Shown here: positions 10,599 through 21,227 of the stretch, piece after piece
Numbering within the stretch: position 1 is the first letter of the stretch
Layout: each line of letters opens with the position of its first letter
Assembly (NCBI GenBank): GCA_003313425.1
Contig: NHZP01000015.1
Location: forward strand, 620,001 to 684,000
Source: Pseudopyrenochaeta lycopersici
Lineage: Eukaryota; Ascomycota; Dothideomycetes; Pleosporales; Pseudopyrenochaetaceae
DNA length: 64,000 nt
Direction of reading: 5' to 3'
Made by a program: the position numbers and the translations under genes
Notes under the pieces: generated by a model
The model's database searches: none
What the model was told of the DNA's origin: nothing
Seen by the model: only the letters and a program-made list of their open reading frames with translations

Positions 10599-11688
10599 GT
10601 CTTGCAATTCTTGCCGCCTGGGACAACACCAATTATAGAAGATATTAGTTGGAATAAGTCCCGTCTGTGGGTTTGGCATAGTGGCTGGCTTTTCATAGTT
10701 GCCCCATTGTCATGGTTAAACATCTGTCCGCGCTGTTCTCGGTTCTCTCAAATTACTGTTCATGGGTTTATGGATAGAAATATGCTGCTAGTACTGCTTC
10801 GATGACCAATCAGGTGGAGGCAAAGTGCCTTTCCAATATCTTAAGGTTGCTTGATCCTTAGCAACCGCCACACCGTTCACATTCTTGAGTTGACCATGAG
10901 CATCTCTGATCTTCTCGTTTCTTGTTTGTTCTACCTGGATCACAAGCGCTCAGGGATATGATTATCAAGGGCTCATAACGGTTAGTGTTGCTGACAGAGC
11001 GCACATCTTTCGTCGGTCCATCGCTCTCAGGGCCGTCCAAACCGTCGTCTGTTTTAGGCGGATTACGCAATTCCTACACCCTATCCGAGCTTTCCACATT
11101 TACATTAAACCAGCAGTCGTAGGATTATCTTTTCGCAGGGCTGAGTGGGGAAGTAAACACAAAGAGCCACCTGCAAAAATCGTTCCTTGGCACAATAATA
11201 AAGCAGTACCTAGAAAGCCACAGGTATTTCGAGGTTTTGGGTTGACAGCTAGGACCTGGTAGCTGTCGCACAAGTTGGGCGACCCACGAGCTCTTTTCAC
11301 GAGGATCCCACGAGTGGTGCATACACTCGGTGACCCAACCACGCTGTTCTAACCCCGAAGTTGCAATGCACCTCAAGCTTCGGCTTCGATATCGCAGCCA
11401 TTTGAGCTGATTGCGGAATGTGCATCCGCTCGTCTCTCCAATCACAGTTCTGATCGTACGCCTCTACCCCGCTGTCGTAATCCCTAAAGACATTATATAA
11501 TTCCAGGGCGCCACTGATAGTCACATTCCTATCATTGCCTTCACACCGAAGAAAGTCCGTGAAAGCTTCTACCGTACTTTAGGTACTGATCTACCCGCGT
11601 GTAGGGCTGAGCAGTGGCAAGTGATCACAGATAATCGCAAGGCTGACGAAACTCGAGTTGCCGATAAGGCGAATCGGCAACTTTCGAC
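10599..11688. other. Intergenic, about 1.1 kb
   Basis: Only short overlapping ORFs on both strands (for example 11445 down to 11125) with no consistent codon pattern, splice context or motif. It must contain the terminator of the MFS gene and the promoter of the regulator at 11689. No repeat or RNA gene seen. Confidence 0.4.
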
Positions 11689-14033
11689 ATGGCCGAATCT
11701 TCAGTAACATCTATGTATAGTCTATCGGAGCATTCAATAAATCCAAAATCCTCATCGCCTGCTTCTCAGTCACCTCAGCAAAATAGCCTATCTGCGATGG
11801 ATCGCGAGTATGAATTCTTTGTGACAACTGCGGAGCCGCATCAGCCAGAGGGTGTGGAAAGAGGTCTCATTCGCCGCTTGGTCATGCGCAACTTTTTTGA
11901 GACTAAATGGGCTGGGCCACAAAATAATGTGTCAGAAAACAACTCAGCAAGTACTGTTATGGCAGGAAAGCAGTTAAAAAGTCGGTTCCGCCTGTCAAAG
12001 GTAGATGACGGGAGCAGAGAGACAAAGAGCAGAGAGACAAAGAGCAGAGAGACAAAGAGCAGAGAGACAAAGAGCAGAGAGACAAAGAGCAGAGAGACAA
12101 AGAGCAGAGAGACAAAGAGCAGAGAGACAAAGAGCAGAGAGACAAAGAGCAGAGAGACAAAGAGCAGAGAGACAAAGAGTAGAGAGACAAAGAGCAAGAG
12201 AAGAGAGATAAAGGAGAAAGAAAAGCTTGGGAGACAAAAAAAGCCAAGAGTATCGAGGACAAATTCGGGATTGACTGAAGGATCTTCGGTCGTGGAAGAG
12301 CAAAAGAGCAGTAGGGGCAGTCGAAAGAACAGCCCCGCAGAGCAAAGGAATACTGATAGGAAAAGAAGAAATGAGAGCAACCAAAACGAGAAGGATAAGA
12401 GGTTGTTGCTAAGAATCAGCCCAAGTGCACATCTCTTCGACCCGTTTGATGTTTTACCAGTGCCTGGGACACCGCAGCTAGACATCCTATTCAAGCTATG
12501 TGAGTCTCAACCTGCGAATCACCACATTACACCCAATTAAGAGAGCTTTTTGTAATGAAAAATATAGCTAATCCTGAATTAAATAGACAAAAGCGGTTCC
12601 AAGATGAACTCTATAGCTATCAATGCGAAAAACACATGGTGGTCTTTCATATCGGAGGACGCTGGTTTACTTCACGCCACGCTAGCGACATGGGCATTGT
12701 ATGGAATGCTTGTGAGAGGCCTGGACGACCTAAGGGTAGAGAAGCTGAGACATAAAAACGAAGCTATCAAGGAAATCAATTCGAAGATTGGAATTCTTGG
12801 CGGCACCATCTCGGATGAGCTAGTTGGCACCGTTTTAACGTTGGCAAATTTTGAGGTGAGAGTTTCGCCTTCAGGTTTGATTTTGAGGGAGCAGCATGCT
12901 GATGGGGAGGCAGAATTTGCTAGGATCGTATGATGCGGCTCAGTTACACATCGCCGCGTTAAAACGCATGATCAACGCAAGAGGCGGGTTGTTTGCATTC
13001 GGCCACAACGATGGTTTGATACGAGGAATGATCTGGTGGGTCTAACCAGAGTTTATTGACTGGTGGCTTCTAACTAGTCAATGCTAGGGTTGACTTTCAT
13101 ACTGCTACTGCCTTCCATACGACTCCGTCCTTTCCACATATTCTTCTCGATCCTGATACGCCACCTCTTCCAGACCGGCTCCTCGAGGAAGCAGCCTGCA
13201 CCTCACCAACCTCGTTACTTCAGCTCTCTACAGCGGGCATTGATTGCTTCAATATTTTCTACCAACTTCACCGGCTTTCGCTGGCCGCTTCGTCGTATTG
13301 GATCAGCCGCGTAAATCGCCTGACACTAAGTAACCTGCTCTATGAGGCAGAGTTTGTGGTTCTTTCCGTTCCTGATTGTTCCCGAGAATTCCTTGATTTT
13401 GATTTAGAAAACAAGGATGAACAGGATCAAGATTATAACCAACGAAAGAGCACCGCAGATGCAGCATCTGTTATTGAGGCTCTGCTTGCAGCAACGCAGA
13501 TTTTCATATATGCAGCACTCCGCGAGATTCCCCCGAAAGCGAAGATCTTTACTATTCTTTTGGAAAGGCTGCATATCGCCACTAGGAGGCGTCGTATTCC
13601 CACCATCAAAGTCTGGAAAAGAGAAAAGAATTTGAGCATGCTAGTCTGGGTCTTGGTTGTTGCTTGCTCAGTGGCCCCAACAGGCGATCAACGAGCGACC
13701 TGGATATCAATGCTTGCAGAAGCGATGAAGGAAGAATCCATTTCAAATCAAGATGACTTGGAAACCGCAATCAAACGGGTGGTATGGACAGATACCTACT
13801 TCGATCCTGTGCTAAATGGGATCTGGGACGATGTGCGACGATTGAGCAAAACTGAAAGGATGACTGATAGCGACACGAAAACTGACCAACCGGTGACCAT
13901 TGCCATCGATCCGCTTATTTTCGACCTGCAAATGAATGATGATGAGATTGAATGGGCATATGGTGATAACCGCCTTAATGCGCCAATGGATTTTGAAGAC
14001 GGGAGGTGGAAGGTCAATGGGTGGTATGTCTAA
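11689..14033 (+). CDS. Fungal_trans_2-type transcription regulator without a zinc cluster
   Basis: Four exons: 11689-12499, 12587-12855, 12914-13035, 13088-14033; 715 residues. The raw frames look shattered, but three introns (87, 58 and 52 nt) with GT-AG ends restore one continuous frame through LFKLYKSGSKMNSIAINAKNTWW, NFENLLGSYDAAQLHIAALKRM and GMIWVDFHTATAF. The C-terminal 440 residues are the helical fungal-specific regulator domain (Fungal_trans_2, PF11951 type), ending DFEDGRWKVNGWYV. The N-terminal half is disordered, Ser-rich and highly charged, with a 12-copy RETKS repeat (residues 109-168) followed by Lys/Arg/Glu-rich sequence. There is no Cys6 DNA-binding cluster; many members of this family lack it, so direct DNA binding is not implied. 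Regulatory targets unknown. Confidence 0.82.
12013..12192 (+). repeat. 12-copy, 15-bp in-frame tandem repeat encoding SRETK
   Basis: The unit AGCAGAGAGACAAAG is repeated 12 times without indels. The only change I see is AGC to AGT at the start of the last copy. As the unit is a multiple of three, expansion or contraction keeps the frame. It encodes a strongly charged low-complexity rod inside the regulator. Near-identity of the copies suggests recent expansion or ongoing homogenisation. Confidence 0.95.
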
Positions 14034-15417
14034 TGCAGCAAACTCATCCAGGGCTCGTCCTTTCCCGACATACCAAGGTAATGCCACCCGCTTCTTACTC
14101 ATCTTCTCTACCGGCATCCGAAGATTCCGTTCACCTGAGCAACCCTTGATATTCGGTTACTGCACGCTTGCGTTGCAAAGCGAGGTGTATTCATGGTACG
14201 ATAGCAGGTATCGCTATAGGAGCAAGTTTCGAAGTGATCGCAATAGTGGTTCTGAGGTTAATACTACACCAAAATTACCGTAGGATCCAAAATATTGAAG
14301 CAGGGATGTAAAGTGATAATGGACACTGGTATAAACCCCAAGATTTTGCTAGTGCTTAATGCTTGGAAGGCTCGAATCATTAGAGGCAAGAAGCACCGCC
14401 TGCGTCGCCACCTTGATCGCCACCTGCATCACCGCTAGCATTGGACCCGTTTCGGCCACTACAAGAGCTGCGTGGATCTGCTACAATGGCACCTATAGTT
14501 TTGGAAGAACGCGATGAACCGAACCAATAATTTCTCGCGGCACATCTGCCTGGCAACGTACAATTTGATTCAGACCTCATCGAAATCGAGGAGGTCCGAT
14601 CAACAGAGCTTTCACGACGAGGCCTGGTGTGTAAAGTCACCTAGAGGCCAATCTTGGCAAAGCCACCACTAATAAAGCAAGTTATTATGAAGGCATACGG
14701 TGCTCAAGGCCCCTATATCTGCATGAAGCGCTCGCATACACATATTTAGTCGATGGTCTATGTAAATTTACAAGCAGTATCTGCATCATACAATCAGCAA
14801 CGGAAGGATCACTTCACTTTTGGACTTCTATTCACACATTATTTATATCATCTTAAATATATTATTTGGAAGAAATAGTTGGCCACTTTCCCGTGAAGTT
14901 CGAACTTAGATTATACTTTGACATAAGATGGTTAGTTGTAGCAGCCAGATACAATACGGATACTCTTGTTTAAATGATATTTTGGCGACGTTCGAACTTG
15001 CTATTCATCATTGCTCCTTCTTTCAGCCCTGGGTTGATACCTGCTTGCTCCTGTCAAAATGCAGTCTTAGATTACAGAAGCCTCCATTGAGCAGTATGGG
15101 AAGCGACACATCTCTCGCTGCTGCTAAGCTCTGGGCATTGATAGGACCAGTGCTATTTCTGACTTTTATCTCACCTTGAATCATTTTTTTCGTAGAGTGC
15201 AATCAATATCGTTACCCATCAATTCATGTATACGATCGTTGGCGTATTAGCCTCTCTCGGCCAGCAGACGAAAAAGCGTCTAGCGCAATAGCGCGTTTAT
15301 TACAGATAGATTTTCGACGATTGGCGTGCTATATGCCCTCATCAACCCTCACTGCTTTATATCTACTGGGTTTCGAATCGTCCAAGGTGGCGGCTTGCAT
15401 CGTCACATTCCCAGATC
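14034..15417. other. Intergenic, about 1.4 kb, partly AT-rich
   Basis: The stretch 14810-14900 is very AT-rich. A minus-strand reading 14640 down to 14380 (86 codons, ending GGDQGGDAGGASCL) is preceded by an acceptor-like ctag and could be the last exon of a small gene, but I find no matching upstream exon. Otherwise empty. Confidence 0.3.
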
Positions 15418-17589
15418 ATGGAGCATAACGGCGACGAAAATGTTGAGAAGACGCTTCACGATAGCGTATCGCCAAATGAAGACTTATATGTGTGGGATAT
15501 TCCCATATCACTTTCGAATCCACTGAGATCGTGCAATGGAAGCCAGCATAGGAACAGCACCGCTAACTCCTGCGCAAGTGGGGCAGATGAAGGAGGTAAC
15601 GAGCTTCCCAATTCACAAATACGGCATGCTTCTCCTCCTTCGAAGCGACCAGCCTCGTGGACTCCCTTCGATCGTGCACACGCCAAACGCACCGCTAACG
15701 AGAGAGCTTTCGGCATTGACATGGCAAGCAAGCAAGAGATACGTCGCCTTCAGGCGTCTTTACTATATCGAGGAACGCTCATCCACGACGCTATAAACAA
15801 AACAGCGAATAACCAGTAGGGCTGCATTATTCCCAAGCCATGGCATATGACGGGCCTTCGAGGTGACTTAGTCCGGCACCCGTACATATTCGAGATGTAC
15901 CTGTATCAAGAGACAGTAATACTGCGTCTGATCACAAGGCGCATGGCCAGTATCACAGATCAAAATCTAACGAAGAAAAGTCCAAAGGCAGAGGTGGAAT
16001 TGAGGTACCTGAAAAAGCAGATGAAATTGCGCCAGCGAGCTCTCGTGATGGCAGAAAACAAGACACTGCTTGGCGATATGCTGGCCTTCAGGATGGACAA
16101 ACTTATCCTGGATATCGAGAACAATGTCGAAAAAAGCTCCCAGACCGTGAAGCCTTCAGACGTTCCCTCTGGCTTGCTCAAACTCATCAATAAGGACGAA
16201 AGTTTGCAGAGCCTTTTAGAAACACTGCGAGAAGTTGAGCGTGCGCATTACCACCATTTATTTCCGAAGGGACCGTCTCCATTACAGCGACCTGAATGGC
16301 AGTTCGAATATTCTCATCCACCGATCTTTGAAGAGCCAACTTCGCAATTGCCTCAAATTTCACCGGAGAAGTCATCTAGGCGTCCGCTTTGGTTCAGGGA
16401 TATCATAGCTGATAATGCGCAACGAGTATCCCCACAAAATAAAAAACTTCATAAAGGGAATGAGAGTTTTCGAAATAAGCTCTCAGGTGCCGGAAAAGGC
16501 ATCTCGAATGCATTGACTGCGGATCCGTGCCGTCGGCCAGATCTGGAGAAACGGTGGTACGATCTTCGAGACATGAACCTTGGGATCTTCCCTGAGCATT
16601 CTCCACCTCCTATGGTGTATATGGCTAGGACACCATCTGAGCCGTGTGAGCAAGATTCACCTAAAGAAACTCAGAATCGAACATTGATATCCAACGCTCA
16701 TCAACAATCTTCCAGCTCTGAGCAGTGGTTCTCGAGCGCACCAGCCGCACAACAATCGCCTCGTTCGCAATCTCAGGGAGCGCATAGTGCGTCCAAGTCT
16801 CCTGAAACAGCACCATCTACCTCACCGTCTCAATCAGCGCAGCTATCATCAGCGCAGCCATCCTTGGATGGTGCGCCAATGTCCATAATTGGATCTCCAC
16901 CTCTGATCCCTCTTCCATCGAAGACACCAACGCACTCGCTCCTCTCACCAACAGTCGGCCATGTCTCCCAAGCCACTCCAGTTCCGGCGAGTCGCTTAAA
17001 ATTCCGGTTGGAGGTAGAAAAGCGTAGGTCTATTGGTGGAGTCGTGCAGCAGGTGCGATTCTCGGAGCCGGAGTTGTTCCCAGGTAAGTTTGCGGAAGCC
17101 TCTAGGCTTTGTTCGGGCTGATATGTAGAGGCATTCACGCTCTGCTCTCATGTTCCCTGGAAGGTGCACTGATTGAAGGAACTAGGCGAAACCGCAGGGG
17201 AAAGTTCAACAAACAGGGTGACAGATTGGCTCGACGGCAATCAAGATGTCAGTGTGAATGCCGGTCCGAACAGCGATGAGGAAATGCGTATGTACCTTTC
17301 TACTGCCATCTCGCATTAAACCTGTATCCGTTCCCGCTAAGACCAGTAAACAGAAGACGCGCCAGAAACCGAATCATCACTCTACCAAGAACATCAACTA
17401 GATCAACATTTACCTCAGAATGCTGGAGAAGTCTTGGACGAGCAAAGTGAAGAGACGACACAGTATGAAGAACAGAGAGAAGGAGAGGCCGAGTGTGATT
17501 CTTTGACTGAAGAAGAGAAGATACGGAGAAGGGATTCAGGTTACAAAACAAGGCAGGGAAGTTTGGCTCACCCACCTGGCCGCAGTTGA
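15418..17589 (+). CDS. Unrecognised Ser/Pro-rich protein with coiled-coil segment
   Basis: Proposed exons: 15418-15815, 15939-17083, 17186-17287, 17354-17589 (about 626 residues). The frame is open from 15418 to 17121 except for one TAG at 15817. A GT directly before it (15816) and an acceptor at 15938 (or 15950) define a phase-2 intron that removes the stop, but that intron (123 or 135 nt) is longer than most here, so this join is uncertain. The two 3' introns are phase-consistent. Visible: a heptad-like charged region (about 140-205, AEVELRYLKKQMKLRQRAL), a long Ser/Pro/Gln-rich disordered stretch (about 380-480), and an acidic tail ending EEEKIRRRDSGYKTRQGS, which resembles a phosphorylatable basic-Ser motif. 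No membrane segment or signal peptide. Function unknown. Confidence 0.6.
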
Positions 17590-18894
17590 AGGTAGTGGGG
17601 AGTAGCTAGAATTGAAAGAATGAAAAGAGCTAGATTAGTGGTGGTGGATCTAAGGAAGAGTACTAGGTCACGACCAGTTTGCAATTTGCAGGTTTAAGAG
17701 CTCGCTGTCGGTCCCGGTGAGCATTAGCTTGCGTAAAGGCATACAGGAACATGCTTTTGACTCTATAAAGTTCGAATGCTCTGCAGGTGACTTGAAAGGA
17801 GCGTGAATTTCATTTCCAACCAAAGTAATGTTCTACGCGCGCGATCGCGAAGCTGAAGAGAAGTAGCCAGAAAAGGAAAATGGTAGGAAGAGAGGATAAA
17901 TGACTGTCGCGGTTATTGAGCATCATGCTGTTCTCGCATGTTTGCATCCTTGAATCCAAGCAAACTATCGTTGTGGATCCACAGGGGCATTGTCCTATGC
18001 GATCCTCAACCTGGCCGTTTGCTGTATCTGTGCGTCATGTTCAGGTTGTGCAGCTTGAGTTGCAAACCGTACGCGAAGATATGCATCAATCCGACGCAAC
18101 GAGATAGTTTGAATGGATGCTACATCCAAGAAGCTGGAAGGAGGTCCTAAGTGTTGCCTACACGAGCTGCGCGCTGAGCCTATAGCTGAGGGAGAAGTTT
18201 AGTTTTGAGCTGAACAGCCTTGGCAAAGGCACAGCCAATGACCATTCAGAATCCCGACATATTTGACAGTCACGTCGCTACACTGCACTCCCAAAAATAA
18301 CAGAAAGTAATTTGGCTATCCGGAAGACGTTTCTCCAGCTCTACCAGAGTTCCATCCGAGCTTACCGTTGCCCGTTCCCACGTGCTAGCCTCTTATTCGC
18401 CAATCCCTCCCGCACTCCTTCCGCACTACTACGCCACACCACATGTCCCCCTAACCATTAATCCGTCCTATCTCCATGTGCAACCCCTTCACACGTGTAT
18501 CTCTCTGCAAATATCATTGATAGGCACACCCCTCCAGCCTCAGCGGGCCTCGCCGCCCAATCTCCACGGCTGCACCAATAACATCGCACCTTCCGAATGC
18601 GGCCAGGACCTCGGCACGTGCCAGGCACTCCCGGGAGCTTGCAGCCAACCACACGATAGGTGTAGAGGCACGCGTTCTATCAATCGAGGTCTGCCAAGCA
18701 GAGCGGAGCACTGCGATAGGCCCTTCTTACCTGCTGTGATAGGCAATGAGCAAGGAGTGACAGTGGGCGGCGCTGGGGATATGTCAGGAACAGGTTAAGC
18801 TGTGGCGGTGTAATCAGCTTGGAAAGTGTATTTTTTGGAGTTCACAAGCCGGGTTCCTGGGTTGTACGGGAGGGAGATGGACAGGGTGGCAATG
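17590..18894. other. Intergenic, about 1.3 kb
   Basis: Short ORFs only. A 138-codon plus reading (18382-18798) starts at GTG and shows no coding-like composition. The 3' end of this stretch forms the promoter of the secreted nuclease gene. Confidence 0.35.
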
Positions 18895-18903
18895 TATAAG
18901 AGG
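18895..18903 (+). promoter_or_regulatory. TATA box of the secreted nuclease gene
   Basis: TATAAGAGG lies 93 bp upstream of the ATG at 18988 in a GC-rich surrounding, a normal core-promoter distance for a fungal gene with a short 5' leader. Confidence 0.5.
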
Positions 18904-18987
18904 TGGGGGATCCTCCCAGGGTGAATTGGAGTAGGTAGTGTGTACTACAGCTACTCCTCGACTCTACATTCTTTCGACAAGACCACA

Positions 18988-21227
18988 ATGGTGACATTTA
19001 CTCACCTCCTCGCCCTTGCGGCTTCCACCGCTCTGTCCAGTGTATCTGCCGCGACCATCGAAGAAGTAAACGGGCCGGGATTTATCTCCCCGCTGAAAGA
19101 CCAAACTGTTTATAATGTCAGCGGCTACATAACAGCCAAAGGGCCCGACGGACTCTGGATACGGAACGAGTATCCCGCATTGCCCACTAAAAACAACAAG
19201 GCTCGCATATCCTCCTCTCTCTATGTATTCGGCCGCACCTTTGGTGCCAACTTGACGGTCGGCGATAGGATTGTGGTAGAAGGAAAGGTGGCAGAGTACA
19301 GGAGTAATAAGGACTTTTTGTATTTGACTGAATTGATCAATCCGGTCTTGACGAAAACCAACGGCAAAATTCCAAAATTTTCACCCTTGGTGATTGGGCA
19401 AGACGTACGTGCGCCGCCAACCGAGTTACACAGCAGCCTCGACGGCGGTGACGTCTTCGCAGTGCCCAATAATGTCTCGCTCGTCAGCGTAGCAAACCCA
19501 GAACTGGAGCCCAGAAAGTATGGATTGGACTACTGGGAGAGCTTGACCGGTGAACTCGTTACCGTAAAGAAGCCTACCGCGCTCACAAAGCCAAACCAAT
19601 TCGGCGACACTTGGATTGCCGGTAACTGGAAAGTCACTGGCCGCAACAAACGCAATGGGTTGACCATGACGGATAAAGATGCGAATCCAGAGGCAATTCT
19701 GATCGGCTCACCGCTTGATGGAACCAAGAATCCCACAAACACTCGCATGGGCGATTCTATTGAGGAAGTCACCGGTATTGTGACGTACGCGTTCGGTTTC
19801 TACCGCATCCTGCCCACGACCGCCATCAAGTTGATCGAGAGCCAGGAGCCAGCTCTTCCCGCTGCAACTAAACTCGAGTCGAGTGGCAAGTGCGACGGTA
19901 TTACGTTTGGAGCGTACAATGTCGAGAATCTGGCGCCGAATTCTGCACACCACCCGCTACTAGCTGGACACATTGTCAATTACATGAAGAGCCCGGATAT
20001 CATTTTGGTGCAGGAGGTGCAGGACGACAATGGTCCTACAAACGACGCAGGTAAGTAGCTGTCCTAGATCCGGAACCCTTGCACTGCATCTGCCTCCGCA
20101 ATCAGAGCTGTCCTACCCCGATATTGTACCACGAAGCACATCGCCAGTCTACGTGTATAGTCAAGTCTCACCCTGATACTAACCTCGTGCTAGTTGTGTC
20201 CGCAAACCTTACACTGAGCACCCTGGCGGCAGCCATCTCTGCTGCCGGAGGACCAAACTACACATTTACAGATGTCGTACCTGTGGACGATAAGGATGGC
20301 GGCCAACCCGGTGGAAACATCCGCACTGCGTATCTGTACAAACCTTCGTTGATCCGACTCTACAAGCCTAATCCGGGCGGTTCCCTGGACGCAACCGAGG
20401 TGTTGGACGGACCTACCCTCAAGTTCAACCCTGGTCGCATTGATCCTTCGAATGCTGCATGGACCGCAAGCCGCAAGCCATTGGTCGCGCAGTGGGAGGT
20501 GATCAACAACTTGAAAGGCCACGGACGAAGGCCCGACTCCTTCTTCACCGTGAATGTGCACTTTGGTTCCAAGGGAGGAAGTAGCAGTTTACACGGGGAT
20601 GCACGACCACCTGTAAATGGTGGTGTAAACGACCGCATTGCACAATCGCAAATCACGGCAAATTTTGTAAAGGTACGATTCGTGATTTTCCTTTTCGGCC
20701 TTATGCGGCTTGTGGCCAAGCGCGGAATGAGGGGTGGCTGCAGCTTGCTTCCTGGCAAAGGCTGATGCAGCTGAGACTGTGTGACCGCCGCGTGCTACAA
20801 GAAGCGCCACATTCGCACGAAAGGAAAACTCTTTGTCAAGCACCCCTGGACCACAAACCCTATACTGAGAACAAGGCTGACCAAATATTCTTCTTTACAG
20901 AGCATTTTGGCAAAGGACAAGAATGCCCGCGTCATCACAGCTGGTGACTTCAACGAATTTACCTTTGTCGAGCCGTTGAAGCAATATGTTAATATAAGCG
21001 GGCTAAAAGACCTCGACGCGGTGGTTAAGATTGACGAGCTAGAGCGGTACACCTACCTTTTCGATATGAACGCGCAGCAGCTGGACCATATGTTCGTGTC
21101 AGACTCGGTTGCTAAGGGGAAAGCCAAGTACGAGCATCTACACCTCAACACGTGGCCAGAGTTTGCAGCCCAAGTTAGCGACCACGACCCGTCAGTGGCC
21201 AAGCTCGATGTATGCGCTTACCGGTAG
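18988..21227 (+). CDS. Secreted endonuclease/exonuclease/phosphatase-fold nuclease
   Basis: Three exons, 18988-20050, 20194-20672 and 20901-21227; 622 residues. The N-terminus MVTFTHLLALAASTALSSVSA is a clear signal peptide. Residues about 20-300 form a beta-rich N-terminal region with repeated VxGxV-type strands (VYNVSGYITAKGPDG, IVVEGKVAEY). The C-terminal half is the EEP nuclease domain: FGAYNVENL (Asn motif), ILVQEVQDDNG (Glu, metal ligand), TVNVHFGSKGG, ITAGDFNEF (catalytic Asp/Asn) and SDHDPSVAKL (catalytic Asp/His). The last intron is 228 nt; I chose the acceptor at 20900 because it joins ANFVK to SILAKDKNARVITAGDFNEF as expected for the family. Likely role (inference): extracellular DNA/RNA degradation for nutrition or escape from host extracellular DNA. 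Confidence 0.85.

Noticed and set aside
12013..12192. Regular direct repeats, CRISPR-like at first glance
   Set aside because: Units are contiguous 15-mers without spacers, in frame inside a eukaryotic gene.
11841..12494. 217-codon antisense ORF rich in Leu, Ser and Phe over the RETKS array
   Set aside because: Shadow of the tandem repeat; its composition is just the reverse complement of the charged repeat.
12500..13087. Broken frames suggesting the Fungal_trans_2 gene is a pseudogene
   Set aside because: Three canonical introns reconnect all conserved segments without a stop.
18382..18798. 138-codon plus ORF upstream of the nuclease
   Set aside because: Starts at GTG, no motif, and lies in the promoter side of a gene with a good TATA box.
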